From CAYLVJ01 sp964615425 (GTDB taxonomy: Bacteria > Patescibacteriota > Minisyncoccia > Minisyncoccales > CAYTKG01): a stretch of DNA of 8,257 nucleotides. Below are positions 1 to 5,948 of the stretch, piece after piece; the stretch's first letter is position 1; every line of letters starts with the position of its first letter. The stretch spans positions 1-8,257 of the forward strand of contig CAZTOB010000019.1 in the NCBI GenBank assembly GCA_964615425.1, read 5' to 3'. Both the position numbers and the translations under genes were made by a program. Under the pieces are notes generated by a model. That model was not told the DNA's origin and ran no database searches. It worked only from the letters and a program-made list of their open reading frames with translations.

Positions 1-372
1 CTGCTGGTAAAAAGAGAAACGCTGGAGCAAGTTGGTTTATTTTATACTCCCTATTTTGCTTATTATGAAGAAGCGGATCTTTGCTTCAGAGCAAAAAAAG
101 AAGGATTTAAAAGCGTTGTGATCCCGGAAAGCGTAATCTATCATAAGGTTGCTTCTTCTGCCGGGGTAAGAGGGAAAAACGTTTTGAGCGCTTTTCAGGC
201 CCGGCTTTTTGCGCGTAATGCCCGCTTGTTTGCCAAGAGAAACTTAAAAGGGATGAGAAAACTAATTTTTATTTTTGCCCAATATACCTTTACTCTTTTT
301 TATAACCTTTTGCGCTGTCAAAATAATAAAGCGCGTCAAGCTTATCTTGGAGGGTTGAGAGAAAAAATTTAA
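1..372 (+). CDS. GT2 family glycosyltransferase, C-terminal part only (gene begins before the window)
   Basis: The frame is open from base 1 to the TAA at 370-372 and gives 123 residues, so only the 3' part of the gene is here. Residues 21-28 (YYEEADLC) followed by FR, a KKEG turn, IPES and YHK (residues 29-49) match the ED-motif region of rhamnosyltransferase-like GT2 enzymes, where the acidic pair supplies the catalytic base. In the family these are cytoplasmic or membrane-bound enzymes that add a nucleotide-activated sugar to a growing polysaccharide or lipid-linked glycan. The nucleotide-binding N-terminus and DXD motif lie outside the window, so donor and acceptor cannot be named. The tail (about 86-104) is hydrophobic and aromatic and may touch the membrane. 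A GTG at 118 could be mistaken for the start, but the family homology clearly continues upstream of it. Confidence 0.85.
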   Translation: MLVKRETLEQVGLFYTPYFAYYEEADLCFRAKKEGFKSVVIPESVIYHKVASSAGVRGKNVLSAFQARLFARNARLFAKRNLKGMRKLIFIFAQYTFTLFYNLLRCQNNKARQAYLGGLREKI

Positions 373-396
373 AAATTAGTTTTTGCTAAGCAATAA

Positions 397-750
397 ATGC
401 TTAAGAAAATATTAAAACTTATACATGATTTTTATCACGAAGGCGTTTTAAGAATCTTAAAGGGTGGGCGAAGAAAAAATCCTTGTTTGGCCAAGAGAGA
501 TTGGTTTTGGATTGACAATATGGGAAACGTTTACCTCTGTAGCGCAGATAGCAAAGCTCTTAAAATGGGTAATATTAGGCAAAATCCGCTTGATGAAATT
601 TGGTATTTTGAAGAAGCTGATAAGGCAAGGAAGAAACTCAGGACATTTCCGCTTTGCAAGAAATGTACAGATGCCTGCGGGTTGGTTCTTAATTCAAGCA
701 CTGACCCTCATTTTTATAAGTTCGGCATTAAAAGAATTTTTGAAAGATAA
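397..750 (+). CDS. Stand-alone SPASM-domain iron-sulfur protein without a radical SAM core
   Basis: The 117-residue product looks like the C-terminal auxiliary-cluster (SPASM/twitch) part of a radical SAM enzyme. Visible features are C30, then 12 residues to G43 and GX4C ending at C48 (IDNMGNVYLC), the GNI at 58-60, the LDEIW at 65-69, and C87-x2-C90-x3-C94. In the family these cysteines ligate an extra Fe-S cluster next to the catalytic one. The CxxxCxxC signature and the TIM-barrel core are absent, and the frame cannot extend upstream because a TAA lies immediately before the ATG. It starts 24 bases after the preceding GT2 gene and ends 13 bases before the methyltransferase gene, so it is probably co-transcribed with glycan genes. 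It may be a remnant of a radical SAM/SPASM enzyme, or a small Fe-S protein that works with a partner encoded elsewhere. The function is not known. No clear Shine-Dalgarno sequence precedes the ATG. Confidence 0.75.
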   Translation: MLKKILKLIHDFYHEGVLRILKGGRRKNPCLAKRDWFWIDNMGNVYLCSADSKALKMGNIRQNPLDEIWYFEEADKARKKLRTFPLCKKCTDACGLVLNSSTDPHFYKFGIKRIFER

Positions 751-763
751 AATTAAAAGTAAA

Positions 764-1510
764 ATGAATTCTGCTAACAAGAAGATTATTGATAAAGTGT
801 ACAATAGGGATTATTACGAAAAAAGATCAGGGTCGAATAGGAAAAGGTTGTTGTTTTTTTCTAGAGCCAACGAGTCTAAAGGGCCGGTATTGCGCTTTTT
901 AAATTCTGTTCAACGGGGGGAAGGAAGGCTACTTGATGTAGGATGTGGTATAGGCTCCTTTTTAAGCTTAGCTGAGAAGCACTTTGAAACTTATGGGCTG
1001 GATATCTCTTTTTTTGCCATAAAACAGGCTAAGAAGAATACGGAAAAAACATTCTTGCGCCAAGGCAGTTGTGAAGATGTTCTCCCGTTTCAAGATGATT
1101 TTTTTGATGTGGTCACTGCTTTTGACTTGTTGGAACATCTGGCTAGGCCAGAACGGACGGTGAAAGAAGTGGCGAGAGTTTTAAGGCCGGGCGGGTATTT
1201 TGTTATGTCTACGCCTAATTTAAACTCCTTGGGAGTTAAATTAAAAGGAGAAAGTTGGACTGGGTTCAAAGACCTTACCCATCAGTCAATAAAACCGAGA
1301 AGAGAATGGATAGAGCTTTTAAAAAATAATGGCTTTGTGATAGTTAGAAGCTTTTATGATTATTTTTGGGATACTCCTTATACTAGTTTTTTACCAAAAG
1401 TTGTCGAAGAAATACTGTTTAAACTTCCCACCTTCTTCTTGTTTTGTCTGGGATTTGGTTCTGGTAAATACCTAGGAGAGAATCTTTATATAATAGCGAA
1501 GAAAAAATGA
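764..1510 (+). CDS. Class I SAM-dependent methyltransferase (Methyltransf_11-like)
   Basis: The 248-residue protein has the usual Rossmann-type methyltransferase motifs: motif I LLDVGCGIGSF (56-66) for SAM binding, the acidic D80 in YGLDIS closing strand beta2, a motif-II-like FDLLEHL (120-126), and RPGG (141-144) in the post-II region. The length is normal for this family. Members in polysaccharide loci usually methylate a sugar or the end of a glycan chain, but the sequence does not reveal the acceptor. The frame is open upstream to 464, yet the ATG at 764 is chosen because it follows the SPASM gene stop by 13 bases, leaves a standard-length N-terminus before motif I, and avoids a 287-base overlap. 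The C-terminal stretch (about 203-236) is hydrophobic and aromatic, which may favour membrane contact. The gene ends 3 bases before the next start, which points to one operon. Confidence 0.85.
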   Translation: MNSANKKIIDKVYNRDYYEKRSGSNRKRLLFFSRANESKGPVLRFLNSVQRGEGRLLDVGCGIGSFLSLAEKHFETYGLDISFFAIKQAKKNTEKTFLRQGSCEDVLPFQDDFFDVVTAFDLLEHLARPERTVKEVARVLRPGGYFVMSTPNLNSLGVKLKGESWTGFKDLTHQSIKPRREWIELLKNNGFVIVRSFYDYFWDTPYTSFLPKVVEEILFKLPTFFLFCLGFGSGKYLGENLYIIAKKK

Positions 1511-1513
1511 ATT

Positions 1514-2677
1514 ATGTTTAAAGAAGTAGTCTTTGTCTATGATACTCCTAGCACCACCTGGGATCATATTATGAAGTGTCATAATCTTAATTTTTATTTG
1601 AAATTTTTTGATAAGATTAGGGTTTTATACTGGTCGAAAGAAAGAAAAAGTAAGCCTTTTGAAAAAGAAGGGGGCAAGATAGTTTTTTACCCCTATCCTC
1701 GATTCTACAATTCCGGATATATTACGGGCATTAGGTATATGGCTTGGATTTTTAAAACAGCTTGGAAGATTTCTAATAAGAATAAAAATATAGTTTTTGT
1801 ACCTCTTATTCCTATTTGGTCCGGGCTACCTACTCTTTTGGTGGCAAAGATGAGAAGAAAGAAAGTTGTTTTGAGGGTGGAAGCTAACAAGATGCAATAC
1901 ATGAAGCTAGAAGATATAGCCTCGGGTGTTCCGCATTTAGCTACAAAAATTAAAATTTTTCTTTTAGAAATTATTTATTATTTGACTATGCCTTTTTATG
2001 ACCATGCGATTGCCATATCTTGGGGCACAAAGAAACATATCCAGGCCTACGGAGCTAAAAAGGCAACGGTTATTCCTATTAAAATGAGTACGAAAAGGTT
2101 TAGGCCCGGGGAAAGACCAAAAAAGGGTAATCTAATTTTAGCCGTAGGGCAGATTAAAAAAAGAAAGGGTTTTGGAGAGATTGTTAAAGCCCTAGGTTCG
2201 CTTAGAGAAAAGGGTTTTTCTTTCAAGTTAGCCATTGCGGGAGAAGTGACAAACCCCAAAGACGATATTTTTTTAAAGGAGATTAAAAAAAGAGCTCGAG
2301 AAAAAAACTTATCTGTTGATTTTAAGGGGCATCTTCCTCAAGAAAAATTGGCGAAACTTTATGCAAAAGCTGATATTTTTGTCCATGCTTCCTATGCTGA
2401 AACGTTGGGAATGGTCATTATGGAGGCAATGTTGAGCGAACTTCCAGTTGTTACTACTAAAACAGATGGAGGACGTTATTTAGTCGAAGACGGCAAGAAC
2501 GGTTTTCTTGTGCCTATTAGGTCTTCAAAGAAAGTTGAAGAAAAGATAGAGCTTTTATTAAAAAACCCTGATCTTAGAGAGAAGCTTGGAAAGGCCGGAA
2601 GGAAAAGGATTGAGAAGTTGATGGAAGAGGCTCATTATAAAAACGAAAGACTTTGGCGCCAAGTTTTTAAAAGTTAG
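1514..2677 (+). CDS. GT4 family (GT-B fold) glycosyltransferase
   Basis: This is a complete 387-residue GT-B glycosyltransferase. The C-terminal Glycos_transf_1 half starts near residue 205 with NLILAVGQIKKRKGF (206-220), whose basic residues normally bind donor phosphates. It contains HASYAETLGMVIMEAM (291-306) with the EX7E pair E296 and E304, the GT4 hallmark, followed by PVVTT and the DGKNGFLVP loop (326-334). The N-terminal half (1-200) carries the acceptor site and is more divergent. A hydrophobic patch at about 148-162 may be a membrane-association segment. Family members transfer a sugar from a nucleotide donor with retention, in the cytoplasm. The sugar cannot be read from sequence. 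It begins 3 bases after the methyltransferase stop with no Shine-Dalgarno sequence, so translational coupling is likely. It ends in TAG, and the bases that follow continue in the same frame into a probable sulfotransferase remnant. Confidence 0.9.
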   Translation: MFKEVVFVYDTPSTTWDHIMKCHNLNFYLKFFDKIRVLYWSKERKSKPFEKEGGKIVFYPYPRFYNSGYITGIRYMAWIFKTAWKISNKNKNIVFVPLIPIWSGLPTLLVAKMRRKKVVLRVEANKMQYMKLEDIASGVPHLATKIKIFLLEIIYYLTMPFYDHAIAISWGTKKHIQAYGAKKATVIPIKMSTKRFRPGERPKKGNLILAVGQIKKRKGFGEIVKALGSLREKGFSFKLAIAGEVTNPKDDIFLKEIKKRAREKNLSVDFKGHLPQEKLAKLYAKADIFVHASYAETLGMVIMEAMLSELPVVTTKTDGGRYLVEDGKNGFLVPIRSSKKVEEKIELLLKNPDLREKLGKAGRKRIEKLMEEAHYKNERLWRQVFKS

Positions 2678-2823
2678 AAAGTAAATAACTCAAAGGGGAA
2701 AGAAATATTAAGCACACTCTTTATGGATGAAAGATCGAAAAAATATTTGAAGAACATTTACAAAAAGAAGTGGAGAGACTAGAGAAGGTTATTAACAAAA
2801 ATCTAAACATCTGGAATATATGA
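2678..2823 (+). pseudogene. Probable C-terminal remnant of a sulfotransferase, frameshifted
   Basis: This spacer is the longest gap between the genes and encodes protein-like text in two frames. Directly after the GT4 stop, in the same frame, come NNSKGKE (from 2684) and then MDERSKKYLKNIYK (2723-2764). Moving back one base in the A-run at 2762-2766, the next frame reads KEVERLEKVINKNLNIW (2764-2814) and stops at TGA 2821-2823. The joined text resembles the usual end of Sulfotransfer-type proteins, where a YL..IY...V..LE helix is followed by L..W. This match is from memory of the family, not from a search. The PAPS-binding N-terminal part and catalytic residues are missing, so no active enzyme is made. 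The terminal TGA overlaps the ATG of the next gene as ATGA, a junction typical of a once-intact coupled gene pair. The short ATG frame from 2723 alone would give 19 residues and is not counted as a gene. Confidence 0.5.
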
Positions 2824-3695
2824 AATGCTCAATTGGCATTTTTGCCTGCAACGAAGAGAGGAACATAGGCAAGCTTTTAAAAAGAATTATCAATCAAAAG
2901 ACAAGTTTGGTAGAAATTGATGAGGTATTTGTAGTGGCTTCCGGATGCACAGACAAAACGGTGCCCATCGCCAAGAAGTTTGAAGAAGAAGATAAAAGGG
3001 TAAAAGTATTGGTTCAAAGGGAAAGGGAGGGTAAATACTCAGCCATCAATCTTTTTTTGAAAAATGCTAAAAATGATGTTTTGATTATGGAGAGCGCGGA
3101 TACTCTTCCCGAAAAAGAAACGGTGGAGAAATTAGTTGTACCCTTTGAAGACGACGAGGTGGGAATGATAGGCAGTAGGCCTGTTCCATTGAACAACCCC
3201 GAAACCTTCATGGGTTTTACCAACCATCTTTTGTGGGAGCTGCATCATCGGATAAGCCTGAAGACTCCGAAGACGGGAGAGATGGTTTCTTTTAGAAATG
3301 TGATTGAAAAAATACCACCTACAGCGGTTGACGAGGCTTGTATCGAAGCAATGATTAAAAAGAAGGGCTTCAAAGTTCTTTATGCTCCGGAGGCCGTCGT
3401 TTACAACAAAGGTGCGGAAAATATATCTGATTTTTTAAGGCAAAGAAGGCGTATCTTTGCGGGCCACCTTGATCTTAAAAAAAGCGGCTACGAAGTTTCA
3501 ACCTTGAGTGGATTTAAAGCCTTTAAGTTAATTTTAAAAAGTTTTGATTTTAATCTTAAAAGTATTCTTTTTACTGTCGGCGTGATATTGCTTGAAGTTT
3601 GGGGGAGGGTGCTTGGTTGGTGGGACTGGAAAGTGAGAGGAAAAGATCACGTGGTTTGGAATATGGCGGAGAGCACCAGGGATTTGGAACCTTGA
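2820..3695 (+). CDS. Membrane-associated GT2 family glycosyltransferase
   Basis: The 291-residue protein has a GT-A fold. It starts with CSIGIFACNEERNI (3-16), the nucleotide-binding first strand, then ASGCTDKT (40-47), the REGKYSAIN loop (70-77), a DXD-like ESAD (91-94), GEMVSFRN (153-160), VDEACIEAM (170-178) as the likely catalytic acidic motif, and QRRRI (208-212), which corresponds to the Q..RW motif of processive-type GT2 enzymes. One hydrophobic segment at about 249-267 is the likely membrane anchor near the C-terminus. The serine in place of the first aspartate of DXD seems to be a subfamily trait, because the surrounding MIGSRPVPLN and YNKGAE motifs are otherwise well kept. The product is probably a polyprenyl-linked or cell-surface glycan; donor and acceptor are unknown. 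The ATG overlaps the stop of the upstream remnant by 4 bases, and no Shine-Dalgarno sequence is visible. Confidence 0.85.
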   Translation: MKCSIGIFACNEERNIGKLLKRIINQKTSLVEIDEVFVVASGCTDKTVPIAKKFEEEDKRVKVLVQREREGKYSAINLFLKNAKNDVLIMESADTLPEKETVEKLVVPFEDDEVGMIGSRPVPLNNPETFMGFTNHLLWELHHRISLKTPKTGEMVSFRNVIEKIPPTAVDEACIEAMIKKKGFKVLYAPEAVVYNKGAENISDFLRQRRRIFAGHLDLKKSGYEVSTLSGFKAFKLILKSFDFNLKSILFTVGVILLEVWGRVLGWWDWKVRGKDHVVWNMAESTRDLEP

Positions 3696-3729
3696 TAGAT
3701 TTTTAAATTTTTAATAGAATTGTTTATAC

Positions 3730-5244
3730 ATGTATAGTACAGGCTTTGTAAAAAGGAAAGTTAGGAAAATAATAAACAAAGTGCCTTCTGAGACAAGGTG
3801 GAACTTTTTTTTCGGAGTGATTATCTTTGGAATCCTTTTTGCTTTCTGGCTGCAGACGATATCTATCCCCTACTGGTGGGATGCAGTGGGAATGGTTATT
3901 GAACCTTCTCGTGACTTTTTAAAAAAAGGAATTGATTCTTTTTTTATTTCCGGGGGGGACAGACCCCGGTCTTTTTTAGTTCCTGTTTTTTTGGGCTTGT
4001 TCTGGAAAATGTTCGGAGAAACCATCCTTGTTTCCCGGGTTTTTAATCTTTTGTTTTCTTTTTTAGCTCTTTTTTATACCTATCTTCTGGCGGCAGAGAT
4101 GACGGAAGACAAAAACGCGGGAAGGTGGACGGGGATTTTTGCTTCTTTGCTTTTGCTTTTTACTCCTGTTTTTCAAGCCCAAGTAGGGATAACCCTTTTA
4201 GAAATTCCTTTAATGGCTTTTGCCGTAGCTGCCTTTTACTATTTTTTTAAGAGAGATTACGGTGGTTATTTGTTTTTTTCTTCTCTGGGGCTTCTAACAA
4301 AAGAAACCTTCGTTTTTTTAATTTTATCTATTTCAGCCTATATAATCTGGAAAAAGGCGGTAAGGCCTTTGATCTCCGGGGGTTTTGATTTTCAAGATTT
4401 TGCAAAAGAGCTCCTGGCTTGCGTCTCCCCCTTGGTGGTTATTTTTTGGTGGTTTCTAATTTATAGTTTAAAAACCGGGCAATTCTTTTTAAATCTGGAA
4501 AGTCTTTCTTTTTCAATCCCTCAAATGAAGTTCGTTTTTAAGTTTTTACTTTTTGATCAGGGAAGAATTATTGTTAGCGCCTTTTTCCTTTTAGCGTTGA
4601 ATGGAGTTTTTTATCAAAAAAGATACAAAAATTATTTTCAAAAAAGAAAGATACTGCTTTTGGCTGCGATAGTTGTCGTGATGGGGGTTGGAGTTTCTTT
4701 TACCGGGTTTATGCACAGAAATATTTTGGTTATTCTTCCTTTCTTTTATCTTTTATCCTTGCAGTCATTGAGATTTTTTGTCCACGAGCGGCCCTTTGCA
4801 GAGCAATTTAGCTTAGTCGGGGCGGGGGCTATTCTTGCGATTTTAATTTTTACTTCTTCTTGGAACAACCATCGTGAAATTAGAAACTGGCAGTTTATTC
4901 CTTTGGAGGATAACCTGGAATATCGTGACGTGATACGGGCGGGTGAAATGACGGCTGACTATATCGAAAAACAGTATCCGCAATCTACGATATGGACTAG
5001 TTTTCCAACTACTTATATGCTTTCTGACCCCTTTTACGGTTATGTTTCCACACGTTTCGAGGTTAAAAATTGTTTTGACTTTGAAGAAGAAGACGAGGTC
5101 AATCTCTTGGTCTTTCATCTTTTCAGCCCGGGGCAGCAAAAATGCGGGGAGTTGGTCAATGAAGAAGGGCTTACCCTTCTTACCTCTTTTTCATCCAACG
5201 GCAAGTGGATGCAGATTTACAAGAAACCAGACTACAAACCATGA
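3730..5244 (+). CDS. GT39/ArnT/PMT-like multi-pass GT-C glycosyltransferase
   Basis: The 504-residue integral membrane protein has about 10-12 hydrophobic segments, the first at about 25-42, and a soluble C-terminal region (about 380-504). It fits the GT-C fold of the PMT_2 (GT39) and ArnT/GT83 group, which move a sugar from a polyprenyl-phosphate donor to a protein, lipid A or glycan on the outer side of the membrane. Family-like features are the first-loop YWWDA with D51, E159 in a second loop, LLTKETF (188-194), and HRNILVILPFFYLL (329-342) resembling the HR-Y-L-P-FLYLL segment of these enzymes. The substrate cannot be assigned. The next gene, a DPM1-like donor synthase, overlaps this stop by 4 bases, which suggests that its donor is the polyprenyl-phosphate sugar made there. 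The start at 3730 lies 34 bases after the previous stop and leaves a short basic cytoplasmic N-terminus. Confidence 0.8.
   Translation: MYSTGFVKRKVRKIINKVPSETRWNFFFGVIIFGILFAFWLQTISIPYWWDAVGMVIEPSRDFLKKGIDSFFISGGDRPRSFLVPVFLGLFWKMFGETILVSRVFNLLFSFLALFYTYLLAAEMTEDKNAGRWTGIFASLLLLFTPVFQAQVGITLLEIPLMAFAVAAFYYFFKRDYGGYLFFSSLGLLTKETFVFLILSISAYIIWKKAVRPLISGGFDFQDFAKELLACVSPLVVIFWWFLIYSLKTGQFFLNLESLSFSIPQMKFVFKFLLFDQGRIIVSAFFLLALNGVFYQKRYKNYFQKRKILLLAAIVVVMGVGVSFTGFMHRNILVILPFFYLLSLQSLRFFVHERPFAEQFSLVGAGAILAILIFTSSWNNHREIRNWQFIPLEDNLEYRDVIRAGEMTADYIEKQYPQSTIWTSFPTTYMLSDPFYGYVSTRFEVKNCFDFEEEDEVNLLVFHLFSPGQQKCGELVNEEGLTLLTSFSSNGKWMQIYKKPDYKP
3950..3977 (+). other. Terminator-like hairpin inside the GT39-like gene
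   Basis: Within the early coding sequence, about 220 bases after the start, CCGGGG (3950-3955) pairs with CCCCGG (3964-3969) across an 8-base loop, and TCTTTTTT follows directly. This has the shape of an intrinsic terminator, but the codons also encode an ordinary loop (SGGDRPRS). It may be chance or could attenuate transcription into the GT39/DPM1/DUF2723 group. No matching terminator is seen at the gene boundaries. Confidence 0.35.
5241..5244 (+). other. ATGA stop-start overlap coupling the GT-C gene to the DPM1-like gene
   Basis: The TGA stop (5242-5244) of the GT39-like gene and the ATG start (5241-5243) of the DPM1-like gene share the bases ATGA. No Shine-Dalgarno sequence lies just upstream (the preceding bases are rich in A and C), so reinitiation by the terminating ribosome is the likely way the second gene is translated. 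This would keep production of donor and user proportional. The coupling is inferred from layout. Confidence 0.75.
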
Positions 5245-5942
5245 AGAAGTTAATAATCATACCAACTTACAACGAAAGAGAAAACATCAAGGAGCTTGTT
5301 CCCGAGATTTTAAATATGGAATATAATTTTCATATTTTAATAGTTGATGACAACTCCCCCGATGGTACGGGGGAGGAAGCGGATAAAATGTCCGAAGAGA
5401 AAGAAAGGGTTCACGTTTTACATCGGAAAAAAAAAGAGGGTTTGGCCAAAGCTTATATCGCCGGGTTCAAGTGGGCTTTGAAAAGAGACTTTGATATTGT
5501 TTTCGAGATGGATGCCGACGGGTCTCATGCTCCCGAGGCTCTGCCTTTGTTTTTGGAAAAGATAAAAAATTATGATCTGGTTATCGGATCCCGTTCTCTT
5601 GATGGAAAGCTGAGCGTGGTGAATTGGGATCTCAAGAGAGTTCTTTTAAGCATCGCCGGTAGTTTTTATGCGAGAATTGTTACCGGGGTGGATGTTTCTG
5701 ATGCTACCACCGGTTTCAAGTGTTTCCGGAGGAAGGTCCTTGAAACGCTGGATTTTGACAAGATTTGTTCGGAGGGGTATTCCTTTCAGATTGAAATGAA
5801 CTGGCGGGTTAAAAAATCGGGTTTCAGGATAGGCGAGGTGCCGATCGTATTTAACGAAAGAAGGCACGGTAAGTCCAAAATGAGGGGCAACATCGTGAAA
5901 GAAGCGCTCTGGGTTCTTTGGAAGATGAAAATTAAACCTTAA
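5241..5942 (+). CDS. DPM1-like polyprenyl-phosphate sugar synthase (GT2)
   Basis: The 233-residue protein closely follows the dolichol/polyprenyl-phosphate mannose synthase family. It shows PTYNERENI (8-16), VDDNSPDGT (35-43), the metal-binding DAD at 91-93 within EMDADGSH, IGSRSLDG (115-122), DATTGFKCFRR (154-164), SEGYSFQIEM (177-186), and ERRHGKSKM (206-214). These enzymes transfer mannose (or glucose) from GDP or UDP to polyprenyl phosphate on the cytoplasmic face. There is no C-terminal transmembrane pair, so it is the short DPM1-type form that usually relies on membrane partners. Sugar identity is inferred, not shown. An in-frame ATG at 5205 would add 12 residues that overlap the GT39-like gene and precede the conserved N-terminus; the ATG at 5241 is preferred because it forms an ATGA overlap with the upstream stop and places MKKLIIIPTYNE at the start. 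The next gene starts 6 bases after the stop. Confidence 0.93.
   Translation: MKKLIIIPTYNERENIKELVPEILNMEYNFHILIVDDNSPDGTGEEADKMSEEKERVHVLHRKKKEGLAKAYIAGFKWALKRDFDIVFEMDADGSHAPEALPLFLEKIKNYDLVIGSRSLDGKLSVVNWDLKRVLLSIAGSFYARIVTGVDVSDATTGFKCFRRKVLETLDFDKICSEGYSFQIEMNWRVKKSGFRIGEVPIVFNERRHGKSKMRGNIVKEALWVLWKMKIKP
5354..5375. repeat. Perfect 8-base inverted repeat in the DPM1-like gene
   Basis: CTCCCCCG (5354-5361) and CGGGGGAG (5368-5375) are exact reverse complements around the 6-base loop ATGGTA. The repeat sits on codons for the conserved NSPDGTGE stretch of the enzyme, so the protein motif alone may account for much of it. No T-run follows, so it is not a terminator. Its role, if any, would be in mRNA folding. 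Confidence 0.6.
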
Positions 5943-5948
5943 CGTTTT

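Noticed and set aside
464..763. Upstream extension of the methyltransferase frame to an ATG at 464
   Set aside because: It would overlap almost all of the SPASM gene, the added 100 residues look like out-of-frame translation, and the ATG at 764 gives a normal-length methyltransferase.
1705..2259. Antisense frames at 1705-1902 and 2047-2259
   Set aside because: They lie opposite the well-supported GT4 gene, have no recognisable motifs and no start signals.
2762..2767. Programmed -1 frameshift at the A-run followed by G
   Set aside because: The run is C-AAAAA-G, one A short of the standard A-AAA-AAG slippery site, and there is no upstream catalytic domain to make a shifted product useful.
2723..2782. 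19-residue ATG frame as a small protein or leader peptide
   Set aside because: Its sequence continues sensibly into the neighbouring frame as a sulfotransferase-like tail, so a frameshifted remnant explains it better.
3696..3729. Promoter in the AT-rich gap before the GT39-like gene
   Set aside because: AT-rich tracts are present, but no -35/-10 pair with proper spacing can be distinguished from the general AT background.
5205..5240. Earlier ATG adding 12 residues to the DPM1-like protein
   Set aside because: The added residues are out-of-frame translation of the GT39-like gene, and the family's conserved N-terminus begins right after the ATG at 5241.
4843..5326. Antisense frame 4843-5139 and plus-strand frame 5042-5326 around the GT39/DPM1 junction
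   Set aside because: Both are shadows of the two real genes with no family motifs.
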